DNA of 11,771 bases from Candidatus Uhrbacteria bacterium (GTDB taxonomy: Bacteria > Patescibacteriota > Patescibacteriia > JACQRZ01), in assembly GCA_016209345.1 (NCBI GenBank), contig JACQWH010000076.1, forward strand, positions 1-11,771, written 5' to 3'. The notes beneath the pieces are model-generated. The model worked only from the letters and a program-made list of their open reading frames with translations. It did not search any database and was not told where the DNA came from. Position numbers and translations under genes: made by a program. Positions within the stretch are counted from its first letter, which is position 1; each line of letters begins with the position of its first letter. Below, in pieces: positions 1 through 6,753 of this stretch.

Positions 1-120
1 AATTTCTTCCGGCTCATTTTTGTCCAGTTTCGCCCCAAAAAAGCGCTGAACTCGTCGGAATACTCCAGTATTCCTCCTCATCCATCATCTTTTTTGGAAC
101 AAAACTGACTCAAAAATGAC
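1..120 (+). repeat. Palindromic dispersed repeat, copy 1 (may extend left of window)
   Basis: This segment recurs at 8701-8821 in the same orientation. Positions 1-63 differ from 8701-8763 at six sites and 84-120 differs from 8785-8821 at two. Each copy is an imperfect palindrome. Here 14-22 pairs with 111-119, 25-30 with 102-107, 35-36 with 96-97, 37-43 with 89-95, and an inner hairpin forms from 57-64 with 67-74 around a 2-nt loop. It lies just downstream of the minus-strand coiled-coil gene, so on that strand it would be in the 3' untranslated region. No ORF in it is credible. Whether it acts as RNA, as single-stranded DNA or as a non-autonomous mobile element cannot be told from the sequence. 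Confidence 0.85.
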
Positions 121-125
121 AGGGA

Positions 126-144
126 AGCCCTTTTGCAGAGGGCT
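126..144 (-). terminator. Short hairpin abutting the stop codon of the coiled-coil gene
   Basis: A 6-bp stem (AGCCCT at 126-131, AGGGCT at 139-144) with a 7-nt loop lies directly after the TAG stop at 145-147 of the minus-strand gene. On the minus strand it is followed by TTCCCTGTCATTTTT rather than a clean T run, so it is at best a weak intrinsic terminator. The large palindromic repeat immediately beyond it could assist. Confidence 0.35.
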
Positions 145-513
145 CTATACTCCTTCCTGTTCATCGATTTTACGAAAAACAACTTTTACAATCGGGTCAT
201 ACGCGTTATTGCGCATATCGCGAACCTTGATTATTTCTCCCCTTGACAATGACGACACGACCATGTCCGCCATGCGCTCTTGTTCCGCCCTCATTGTTTC
301 GGACAAGTCATCGAGCATATCCATCTCGCGGGAATATTCGGCCTTGATTCTGTCTTCGATCCCCTTTTTCTTTTCGCGGAGCGCGCGAATCTGTGACATG
401 ACGTCTTGATGCGCATGCGACTTGTCAAGCGCCCCGCGGTAAACCGCACGGATTTCACGCTGCTTTTTTTTCGTATCCTGAATCTTAAAAAACGTATCTT
501 GAATGGCACTCAT
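145..513 (-). CDS. Small coiled-coil protein of unknown function
   Basis: This is a 122-residue protein that I do not recognise. Residues ~10-90 are highly charged and helical, rich in Lys, Arg, Glu and Gln with heptad-like spacing (for example IRALREKKKGIEDRIKAEYS), which predicts a coiled coil. The last ~35 residues (GEIIKVRDMRNNAYDPIVKVVF) look like a small beta-rich tail. There is no signal peptide or membrane segment, so it should be cytoplasmic. It starts 9 nt after the stop of the ABC-F ATPase gene without a visible Shine-Dalgarno sequence, so it is probably cotranscribed and translationally coupled. The pairing with an ABC-F protein suggests, without proving, a ribosome- or nucleic-acid-linked job. 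Start and stop codons (ATG, TAG) are clear. Confidence 0.75.
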   Translation of the reverse strand: MSAIQDTFFKIQDTKKKQREIRAVYRGALDKSHAHQDVMSQIRALREKKKGIEDRIKAEYSREMDMLDDLSETMRAEQERMADMVVSSLSRGEIIKVRDMRNNAYDPIVKVVFRKIDEQEGV

Positions 514-522
514 AGATAGATA

Positions 523-1986
523 TTATAACGTTGATAAATCAATGGTTGTATCGATGCGAATCTGAGAAACGAAATCGGGAATATGGCTGACGAGAATCAG
601 CGCTCCTTCGTATGCGTCCAGCGCCTGCGCAATGACGGGGAGATGCCGAAAGTTGATATGGTTTGTCGGTTCATCAAGAATAAGAAGGCCCGGCTTCATA
701 AGCACAAGGCGCGCAAATAACAAAAGTCCCTTTTGACCTTCGGAAAGATATGTAATCTGATGATCGAGAACTCGCCCGTCAAGAAGAAAACCGGCGGCCG
801 TTGCGCGCAACACCTGGTTATCCTTCTCTTGCATCACATCCCATAAGCTGTCGTAGGCCTTTTGCTCAAAATCCAATGTTGAAAAATCCTGACGGTAATA
901 CCCTGTCGTGATGCCTTCACCGAACGTCACACCTTCTGCCGTGCCTGTCGCAACCCGCTCAAGAAACGTGCTTTTTCCAATGCCGTTAGGGCCGGCCACA
1001 AGCATATGGGAATTGCGGCCCAATACAATGTCGACATCTTTTGTCACCGGATCGCCGCCCTTCATGATGCCGATTTTTTTTATCTCCAGAATGCGGCCGT
1101 TAAACACATAAGGAAATTCCTGAACCGGAATAGTAAATGGGCGTATCGTTTTGTCCTCGCGCCGGACCTCCACCATGCCCTCCTCCATATCTTCAGCGTA
1201 CTCCCGCATGCGTTTTGCCACAGAGCGCAACTTTCCTCCCTTGTGGGCAAACACTTCGGCCTGCGCTTTCTTTTTTTTAATTTCTGTCTCGGCTCGGGCA
1301 TTTTGCATGCGCTCTCGCTCGACACGATCCGCAATCTCCTGAACAACATCATAGTAGTTGCCGACGTACTGTTCTATTTTATGCGTATGCACATCAAGGT
1401 ACAGCACGCCATCGGTAAACGCGCTCAAAAAATCCGCATCGTGTGAAATGACAATGACCGTTTTTTCATACATCACCAGAAAAGCCGTGAGATGGTCAAT
1501 GCCGTCCTGGTCCAGATTGTTTGTCGGCTCATCAAGCAGGAGAATGTCAGGATTTTGAATAAGGGAATACGCCAAGAGCAACCGCGCCTGCTGCCCGCCT
1601 GAATGTTCACGAAGTTTTTTCCCGATATCGGTTTGAAGGTTTACCGCGTCAAGCACATCGGCAATGCGCTTATCCAAATTATACGGCACCTCGTGAAACG
1701 TACCGGCAAACCAATCACGCACCGTCGTGTTCATATATTCGGGCGCGACAACCTGTTTTGCGATGCCAACGGTTGCGTCTTTCGGCGCGAAAAAAATATT
1801 TCCCGACTTTGCTTTGAGCTCGCCCATGATCATACGAAACAGCGTCGTCTTTCCCGCGCCATTTTGCCCCATCAACGCTATTTTTGAACTGTCGCGCACG
1901 GAAAAACTCGCCTCATCCAGGACGCGTTTGGTCTCGCTGTATTCATAGGTGACATCTTCAAAACGAAGAACGACGTGGTGCGCCAT
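523..1986 (-). CDS. ABC-F family ATP-binding protein (ribosome-associated type)
   Basis: This 487-residue protein has two ABC domains in tandem and no membrane segments, as in the ABC-F family (EttA, Uup, YdiF, antibiotic-resistance ABC-Fs) that acts on the ribosome. Domain 1 has Walker A GQNGAGKT (40-47), signature SGGQQ (129-133), Walker B with catalytic Glu in ILLLDEPTNNLD (148-159) and H-loop His182. Residues ~216-290 are a charged helical linker, where ABC-F proteins contact P-site tRNA. Domain 2 has Walker A GPNGIGKS (332-339), a variant signature LSEGQ (414-418), Walker B LLILDEP (434-440) and His468. The D-loop reads TNHIN where TNHLD is usual. Domain 1 lacks the long arm insertion of EttA, so the subfamily is unclear. 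A GGTGGGA stretch just before the ATG may be the ribosome binding site. Confidence 0.93.
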   Translation of the reverse strand: MAHHVVLRFEDVTYEYSETKRVLDEASFSVRDSSKIALMGQNGAGKTTLFRMIMGELKAKSGNIFFAPKDATVGIAKQVVAPEYMNTTVRDWFAGTFHEVPYNLDKRIADVLDAVNLQTDIGKKLREHSGGQQARLLLAYSLIQNPDILLLDEPTNNLDQDGIDHLTAFLVMYEKTVIVISHDADFLSAFTDGVLYLDVHTHKIEQYVGNYYDVVQEIADRVERERMQNARAETEIKKKKAQAEVFAHKGGKLRSVAKRMREYAEDMEEGMVEVRREDKTIRPFTIPVQEFPYVFNGRILEIKKIGIMKGGDPVTKDVDIVLGRNSHMLVAGPNGIGKSTFLERVATGTAEGVTFGEGITTGYYRQDFSTLDFEQKAYDSLWDVMQEKDNQVLRATAAGFLLDGRVLDHQITYLSEGQKGLLLFARLVLMKPGLLILDEPTNHINFRHLPVIAQALDAYEGALILVSHIPDFVSQIRIDTTIDLSTL

Positions 1987-1995
1987 AATCCCACC

Positions 1996-2024
1996 ATACT
2001 AGCGGATACAAAAAGAAAAAGCAA
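1996..2024 (-). promoter_or_regulatory. Possible promoter of the ABC-F gene
   Basis: On the minus strand, TTGCTT (2019-2024) and TAGTAT (1996-2001) are separated by 17 bp. Each hexamer is only a partial match to the sigma-70 consensus. The -10 element sits nine bases before the ATG, so a transcript from it would be nearly leaderless. The 96-bp gap from the upstream gene makes a separate promoter plausible, but this one is weakly supported. Confidence 0.25.
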
Positions 2025-2082
2025 GCCCGCAAGATGCACCCGCGTCTCAATAAGATGCGCGATAATGGACAATGGGTCCCTA

Positions 2083-2574
2083 TTATTTTGTTTTATCCGC
2101 GTTCATGGGCTTGTTTGACCGCGACGGACGTACTTGAATCGATTGAGCGGTCACGCTTCCGTCGGTATTTGCCTTACCCGTAATACCTATGGTCCTTCCC
2201 GTTTCGAGATCGTCTTTTGTGCCGGCAACAAATTCCCCGATTTCAGTTGTGTCGGAAAAAAATACAATCTTCGATCCGCCATCAGGAAGTTTTACCGTGA
2301 TGCTTGCTTCATCCCTTGAGAGTATATCGCCCGTAATAGGTCCTCCCCCGCCTCCTTGCCGTCCGCCACGCCCAGCCGGACCATTCTGTCCCGCAAATTG
2401 CGAACCGCGCTGTGCGCGTTCTTCCGATGAAAGAGCGCGGAAGTCCTGCATGCTCGATCCTGTCCGCGCTCTTATGCTTTTACTTTCGGCATACTGCATG
2501 CCGCCCCAAAATGAACCGCCGCCCGCAATGACTGCGGCCGCAAGCACACTGAGAACAATTTTTTTCATATCCAT
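2083..2574 (-). CDS. Membrane-anchored Gly-rich protein with DUF5666-like domain
   Basis: This is a 163-residue protein. Residues 4-24 (KKIVLSVLAAAVIAGGGSFW) form a signal peptide or N-terminal anchor, so the rest is extracytoplasmic. Residues ~62-79 are a Gly-rich low-complexity linker (GPAGRGGRQGGGGG). Residues ~80-150 are beta-rich, with the pattern 'G.I.S.DE.SITVKLPDGGSKIVFFSD' then 'TTEIGE' and 'GRTIGITGKANTDGSVTAQSIQVR', which I match from memory to DUF5666, a small beta-barrel domain of unknown role. It follows the permease gene by 15 nt, so it is very probably the last gene of the exporter operon. The ATG at 2572-2574 is used; the ATG two codons later (2566-2568) is equally possible, and neither has a Shine-Dalgarno sequence. 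Confidence 0.8.
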   Translation of the reverse strand: MDMKKIVLSVLAAAVIAGGGSFWGGMQYAESKSIRARTGSSMQDFRALSSEERAQRGSQFAGQNGPAGRGGRQGGGGGPITGDILSRDEASITVKLPDGGSKIVFFSDTTEIGEFVAGTKDDLETGRTIGITGKANTDGSVTAQSIQVRPSRSNKPMNADKTK

Positions 2575-2589
2575 ATTTATACTAATTAG

Positions 2590-3807
2590 TTATTCGTAGC
2601 GTAATGCATCTATCGGATTCAGCCCCGCCGCGCGCTGTGCCGGATAATATCCAAAGACAATGCCGATGACGGCAGATACGCTGCACGCAAGCACAATGGA
2701 TTGCAATGAAACAATTGTCGCGATACCCGTAATCCGTGAGATGCCAACAGCAACCATCCATCCCAACGTAATGCCGATGACCCCGCCGACAAATGTCAGC
2801 ATGATTGCCTCGGCAAGAAACTGCAAGCTGATATCTCTTCTCCGCGCGCCGATTGCCTTGCGAAGTCCGATCTCGCGCGTCCGCTCTGTGACGGCCGTCA
2901 GCATCATATTCATAATGCCTATGCCGCCGACGATCAGGGAAATACCGGCAATGGATGCCAAAAAGAGCGTAAATGTTGTCGTCACTTGCGAAAGCGCTCC
3001 CAAAATATCTTCCTGGGAAACGATTGAAAAATCCGGCTCAGAAACATGATGCCGTTCAATAAGGAGCGCGGATGCCTCCTCTTTCACTGGCGCCATCTGA
3101 TCTTTTGCCGTCACGCTGATTGCGATTGTCGATAAATAATCCGACCCTGCTATAATTTTCTCCATCGTCGATAACGGTATGATTACCGTGTCATCCGGAT
3201 TGAAAAAACCTGTCCCCCCTTTTGGTTTCAACACGCCAATCACCTTAAAATTTATCTTATTGATACGAATTGTTTTTCCCAAAGGATCCCCGTCTTGACC
3301 AAAAAGATCTTGCGCGGTTGTCGGCCCCAGCACGGCGACGCGCGACATGCTTCTGTCGTTTGCCGAAGTGACAAAAATTCCATTTTCAATCTCCATGGCA
3401 TGTACGGCGGCATACTCTTCCCGACCACCGATAACGGTGACGTTCGTATTATTTCCAGCTTGCGATGTCACCTGGAATCGCCGCTGTATTTCCGGAGATA
3501 CGTACCGTACTCCGAAAATGTTTGCAAGCGCATCCGCATCGGTTTTTTTTAGCGTCTGCGCCCCTCCTCTGCCCGATGAAACAAATCCTCTCCCCGGCTG
3601 CAACACACCGGGAGCAATAGTAAGAAGGTTTGAACCCAGCCCCTCAATGCTCGACTGGATTGTTCCTTGCGCGCCCCGACCGATTGAGACCATCGCAATA
3701 ACCGACGCGATACCGATAACAATACCAAGGATGGTCAATCCCGATCGGGCCTTGTTCGCAAGAAGCGCAATGGCTGTTTCTTCAAAAATATCACTTGGTC
3801 TCGTCAT
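2590..3807 (-). CDS. MacB/FtsX-type ABC transporter permease
   Basis: This 405-residue permease has the MacB layout. A first membrane segment lies at ~22-43 (LTILGIVIGIASVIAMVSIG), followed by a large extracytoplasmic MacB-PCD-like domain (~45-270). A C-terminal FtsX domain has three membrane segments near 280-303, 333-355 and 369-388. Conserved FtsX/MacB pieces include GGIGIMNMMLTAVTERTREI (294-313), RKAIGARRRDI (316-326) and the C-terminal PAQRAAGLNPIDALRYE. The ATPase is not fused, unlike Escherichia coli MacB, and is encoded by the gene just upstream, with a 17-bp overlap that implies translational coupling. With the adaptor gene it should form an efflux-type complex exporting a peptide, a lipid-linked compound or a small toxic molecule; the substrate cannot be read from the sequence. 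Confidence 0.93.
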   Translation of the reverse strand: MTRPSDIFEETAIALLANKARSGLTILGIVIGIASVIAMVSIGRGAQGTIQSSIEGLGSNLLTIAPGVLQPGRGFVSSGRGGAQTLKKTDADALANIFGVRYVSPEIQRRFQVTSQAGNNTNVTVIGGREEYAAVHAMEIENGIFVTSANDRSMSRVAVLGPTTAQDLFGQDGDPLGKTIRINKINFKVIGVLKPKGGTGFFNPDDTVIIPLSTMEKIIAGSDYLSTIAISVTAKDQMAPVKEEASALLIERHHVSEPDFSIVSQEDILGALSQVTTTFTLFLASIAGISLIVGGIGIMNMMLTAVTERTREIGLRKAIGARRRDISLQFLAEAIMLTFVGGVIGITLGWMVAVGISRITGIATIVSLQSIVLACSVSAVIGIVFGYYPAQRAAGLNPIDALRYE

Positions 3808-4513
3808 GGTGATTATCTGCTATGCGTCTATTTTTTACCGAACTATCTTCAACAATAGCGCCGTCTCGAATATGAATAATACGCTGCGCATGTTCCGCGA
3901 CATAGCGCTCGTGCGTAATAAGCACGATCGTTCGCCCCTCCTTCATGTTCAGTCGTTGGAACGTATCGAGAACCGCCTCTCCCGTTTTTGTGTCCAAATT
4001 ACCCGTCGGTTCATCGGCAAGAATAAGCAAGGGATTATTGACAAGCGCACGAGCTATCGCGACTCTCTGCATCATGCCGCCTGACAGCTGATTGGGAAGG
4101 TGATGCCAAAATTCTTCGGGAAACGCCGCGGATCCCAGGGCGTCTTTTGCTCGCTTCTCACGTTCGTGTCTTTCCATCCCGGCATAGACCAACGGAAGGG
4201 CTACGTTGCGGAGAACATCGGCCCGTCGCAAAAGATTAAACGACTGAAAAACGAATCCTATGTTACTGTTTCGAATATCAGCCAGCTCATCGTCACAAAG
4301 CAGGGAAACATCCTGCCCGTCAAGCGCATATGAGCCGCCACTGGGCGAATCAAGGCATCCAATAATGTTCATGAGCGTTGATTTACCCGAACCTGACGGC
4401 CCCATAATTGCAACAAACTCGCCCGTACGAATAGTAAATGTCACGCCATGCAGTACCTGCATTTCGGCCCCTCCAACGATATAAGATTTCTTGATCTCTG
4501 AACACTCGATCAT
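3791..4513 (-). CDS. MacB/LolD-type ABC transporter ATPase
   Basis: This 240-residue protein is a single ABC domain of the LolD/MacB class that powers FtsX-type permeases. Visible motifs are Walker A GPSGSGKST (38-46), Q-loop Gln90 (VFQSFNLL), signature LSGGM (143-147), Walker B with catalytic Glu168 (LLILADEPTGNLD) and H-loop His201 (ITHER). The residues after the signature read GGMMQRVAIARAL where this class usually has GGQQQRVAIARAL, a modest oddity. The ATG lies 3 nt after the adaptor stop codon and has a GGGAGG ribosome binding site 10 nt upstream. The 3' end overlaps the permease start by 17 bp. The stop is TGA. Confidence 0.95.
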   Translation of the reverse strand: MIECSEIKKSYIVGGAEMQVLHGVTFTIRTGEFVAIMGPSGSGKSTLMNIIGCLDSPSGGSYALDGQDVSLLCDDELADIRNSNIGFVFQSFNLLRRADVLRNVALPLVYAGMERHEREKRAKDALGSAAFPEEFWHHLPNQLSGGMMQRVAIARALVNNPLLILADEPTGNLDTKTGEAVLDTFQRLNMKEGRTIVLITHERYVAEHAQRIIHIRDGAIVEDSSVKNRRIADNHHDETK

Positions 4514-4516
4514 ATC

Positions 4517-6589
4517 TTATCGTCCTCCCGCGCCACCGCCATTCCTTCCGCCAAATCCTCCGCCGCCCCCGCCGGGAAGTCCGGGAATGCGAATTGCCGA
4601 TGATGAGGGAGCTTGAGATGATGTACCGGCCGCTTGTACGTTCAAACTATTTACGACTATCAAATCCCCCTCCTTCAACCCGGATACAACTTCCGTGCTT
4701 TCATCGTTCGATATGCCGATTTCAACTTGTACGCGTCGCGTTGGCAATGAAAGAATAGCGCCACCCGAAACAATACGTGCCTGAGGATCATTTTCTGCCG
4801 GCGCTTCGACATACTGCGCGGTACTCCGGGATTTTATCGCCGTATTAGGAACAAAAAGAACATCTTGATGAACCGCTGTAATGATGTTTGCCGAAACGCT
4901 CATGCCGGGCTTCACGCGACTCTCTTGCGTGTCGAATATAATGGTAACGATATAGGAAACAACTCCCTGCGACTCAGTTCCAATCGTATCAATTTCGGCA
5001 ACCTCACCAGTAATGCTTACATCGGGCAGTGCGTCCAATGTCAGTACGGCCTTTTGCCTCACAGCGACTTTTGAGACATCCACCTCGTTCAGCGTAATCT
5101 CGGCTATCCGTTGTTTTGTGATAAGGGTCGCGATTACCGTGCCGGGTGAGACGGCATCTCCTTTCTGTACATCCGATTTTGCAACAATGCCGTCAAAAGG
5201 AGCGACGAGCGTATAGTCGAGAAGTTTTTCTCTTGCATCGCTAAGCGCGTTTTTCTTCTGCAAAATCGCCAGCTCTTGGGATTGAACATCAAGCGGATCG
5301 GGGCCTTGCTTCAACTTATCCAATGATGCTGTTTTTTCTTCAACGCTTCGTCGGGCATCAATAATCGCTTGCTCTTTTTGCTGCACCGTCAATTCCGAGC
5401 TGCGAACGTCGAGGGAATCGGGGCCATTCATGAGCTTGGATAGCGCTTCTGCCCTCTCGGTCATTGTCCTGTCCGCCCCGGGAACAGCGCCGACCGCATC
5501 ATTGATAGACCGTTTTGCGTTTGCCATGTTCGCAACTGCCGTGTTGCTTTTTCCAATATATATATCGAGCGCGTTTCTGTCCGTTGTTAGAATAGACGGA
5601 ACGGTAGTGCCGTGCAGCAGTATCTGATCTTTAACATAATCAAGGAAGTTTTTTCCGGACTTTATCGACGTGTCCAGATCCGCTACTGCGGTCGCGGTTT
5701 GCGCGATAAGTTTGTCCAGGGTCGCATAATCAGACGCGCGCGTTGCTGTTTTATAGAGCGCAAGCGCCGTATCGTACTGCGCTCGAGCAGTGTCGTATGA
5801 CCGGGTAAGATGTTGCTGATACGTGGTGGTCTTGGCATAATCCCACTTGCTTACCTGATTTGCGAACCAGTCGATAGTGAGCTGATTTTTCTCAATACCG
5901 CTCTGAAAAAACATATCATCCATATTCGAAAGAAGGCCCGGCATGTCTAAAAACGCGGAAACAACCACACCAAATCCGTCATCGTAGGCCTTCGCAAGAT
6001 TTTCGTCTGCCTTATTCCGCGCTTCTTTTGCAGACGCCACACCATTTTTTGCCTGTATGACGGAAAGCGGATCGGGCGGACTTTTAAGTTTATCGAGATT
6101 CAATCGAGCCGTTTCAAGATCTTTGTCTGCTTGGGCTTGCGCTTCTTTTGCCGCATCAAGCGAATGTTGTGCCTGCAAAAGCGCCAGGCGATCGGCAGGA
6201 GCCATTAATTTCTGCAATGAAAGCAGGGACGACTCAAGATTGTCCCGGGCATCGCGCACTGCCTTGCTCGCTTCGCGCGAATCAATGTTTGCGATAACCG
6301 TTCCTTCTTTTATTTCGTCGCCGCTTTTACCGTTGAGCACAATAATATCTCCGGATACTTTTGGCTTCACGTCTATTTGATTTGATAGCGAAATTTGTCC
6401 GCTTCCCGAAACGGTTGTCGTCAGCGTACCCTTCTCGACCGTGCCGAGAATGGAACGCGTTTCGCTTTTTGGCTTCATTGATTGGCGGTATGCGAAGTAT
6501 CCCCCTCCCCCGATACCAATGAGAATGAGAATGAGAACTATAATGCCGGTCTTGTGTCGTGAGAAAAAGGATGTTCGTATTTCATTCAT
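4517..6589 (-). CDS. Very long HlyD/MacA-like periplasmic-adaptor-type protein
   Basis: This protein has 690 residues from the ATG at 6587-6589. I prefer that start because AGGGA lies 5 nt upstream; an in-frame ATG at 6617-6619 would add ten residues but has no such site. An N-terminal membrane segment (~14-34) is followed by the first lipoyl half (~60-105), then helical hairpin segments (~105-205 and ~380-457). The second lipoyl half follows (APFDGIVAKSDVQKGDAVSP, 463-482), then a beta-barrel (~495-575) and a membrane-proximal domain (to ~652). The end is a Gly-rich tail (from ~670). Ordinary MacA proteins have about 370 residues; the extra length is mainly a helical insertion (~205-385) inside the hairpin. 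A repeated motif of the form KL...(P)D.L occurs four times. As first gene of the cluster, it should couple to the ATPase and permease downstream. Confidence 0.9.
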   Translation of the reverse strand: MNEIRTSFFSRHKTGIIVLILILIGIGGGGYFAYRQSMKPKSETRSILGTVEKGTLTTTVSGSGQISLSNQIDVKPKVSGDIIVLNGKSGDEIKEGTVIANIDSREASKAVRDARDNLESSLLSLQKLMAPADRLALLQAQHSLDAAKEAQAQADKDLETARLNLDKLKSPPDPLSVIQAKNGVASAKEARNKADENLAKAYDDGFGVVVSAFLDMPGLLSNMDDMFFQSGIEKNQLTIDWFANQVSKWDYAKTTTYQQHLTRSYDTARAQYDTALALYKTATRASDYATLDKLIAQTATAVADLDTSIKSGKNFLDYVKDQILLHGTTVPSILTTDRNALDIYIGKSNTAVANMANAKRSINDAVGAVPGADRTMTERAEALSKLMNGPDSLDVRSSELTVQQKEQAIIDARRSVEEKTASLDKLKQGPDPLDVQSQELAILQKKNALSDAREKLLDYTLVAPFDGIVAKSDVQKGDAVSPGTVIATLITKQRIAEITLNEVDVSKVAVRQKAVLTLDALPDVSITGEVAEIDTIGTESQGVVSYIVTIIFDTQESRVKPGMSVSANIITAVHQDVLFVPNTAIKSRSTAQYVEAPAENDPQARIVSGGAILSLPTRRVQVEIGISNDESTEVVSGLKEGDLIVVNSLNVQAAGTSSQAPSSSAIRIPGLPGGGGGGFGGRNGGGAGGR
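4524..4529 (-). promoter_or_regulatory. Ribosome binding site of the exporter ATPase gene
   Basis: GGGAGG on the minus strand lies 10 nt before the ATG at 4511-4513, inside the last codons of the adaptor gene. It is one of the few good Shine-Dalgarno matches in the window and supports the chosen start. Confidence 0.65.
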
Positions 6590-6594
6590 AGTGT

Positions 6595-6599
6595 TCCCT
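6595..6599 (-). promoter_or_regulatory. Ribosome binding site deciding the adaptor start
   Basis: AGGGA on the minus strand lies 5 nt before the ATG at 6587-6589. The upstream in-frame ATG at 6617-6619 has no purine-rich site, so this match favours the shorter protein. Confidence 0.6.
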
Positions 6600-6685
6600 G
6601 AATAACTATCATAAAACATCTAACGTGTAAATGCTCCATGCTTTTACAAACGTACTTTGCGTACTGCCCTCCGCATGGCTGGCAT

Positions 6686-6699
6686 CGAGTATATACTCG
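6686..6699. promoter_or_regulatory. 14-bp perfect palindrome upstream of the exporter operon
   Basis: CGAGTATATACTCG is a perfect palindrome in the 6620-6753 intergenic gap, about 100 bp before the adaptor start. It could be an operator or the stem of a very short hairpin. No convincing -35/-10 pair was found in this gap, so its role is a guess. The rest of the gap shows no gene. Confidence 0.3.
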
Positions 6700-6753
6700 C
6701 TTGATAGATCGGACAGGCATGGCGCGCAACAAGTTGTTCGTCGGTCGCCTGTG

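Noticed and set aside
3347..4084. Plus-strand open frame of 245 codons
   Set aside because: It runs antisense across the permease and ATPase genes, both with full sets of family motifs.
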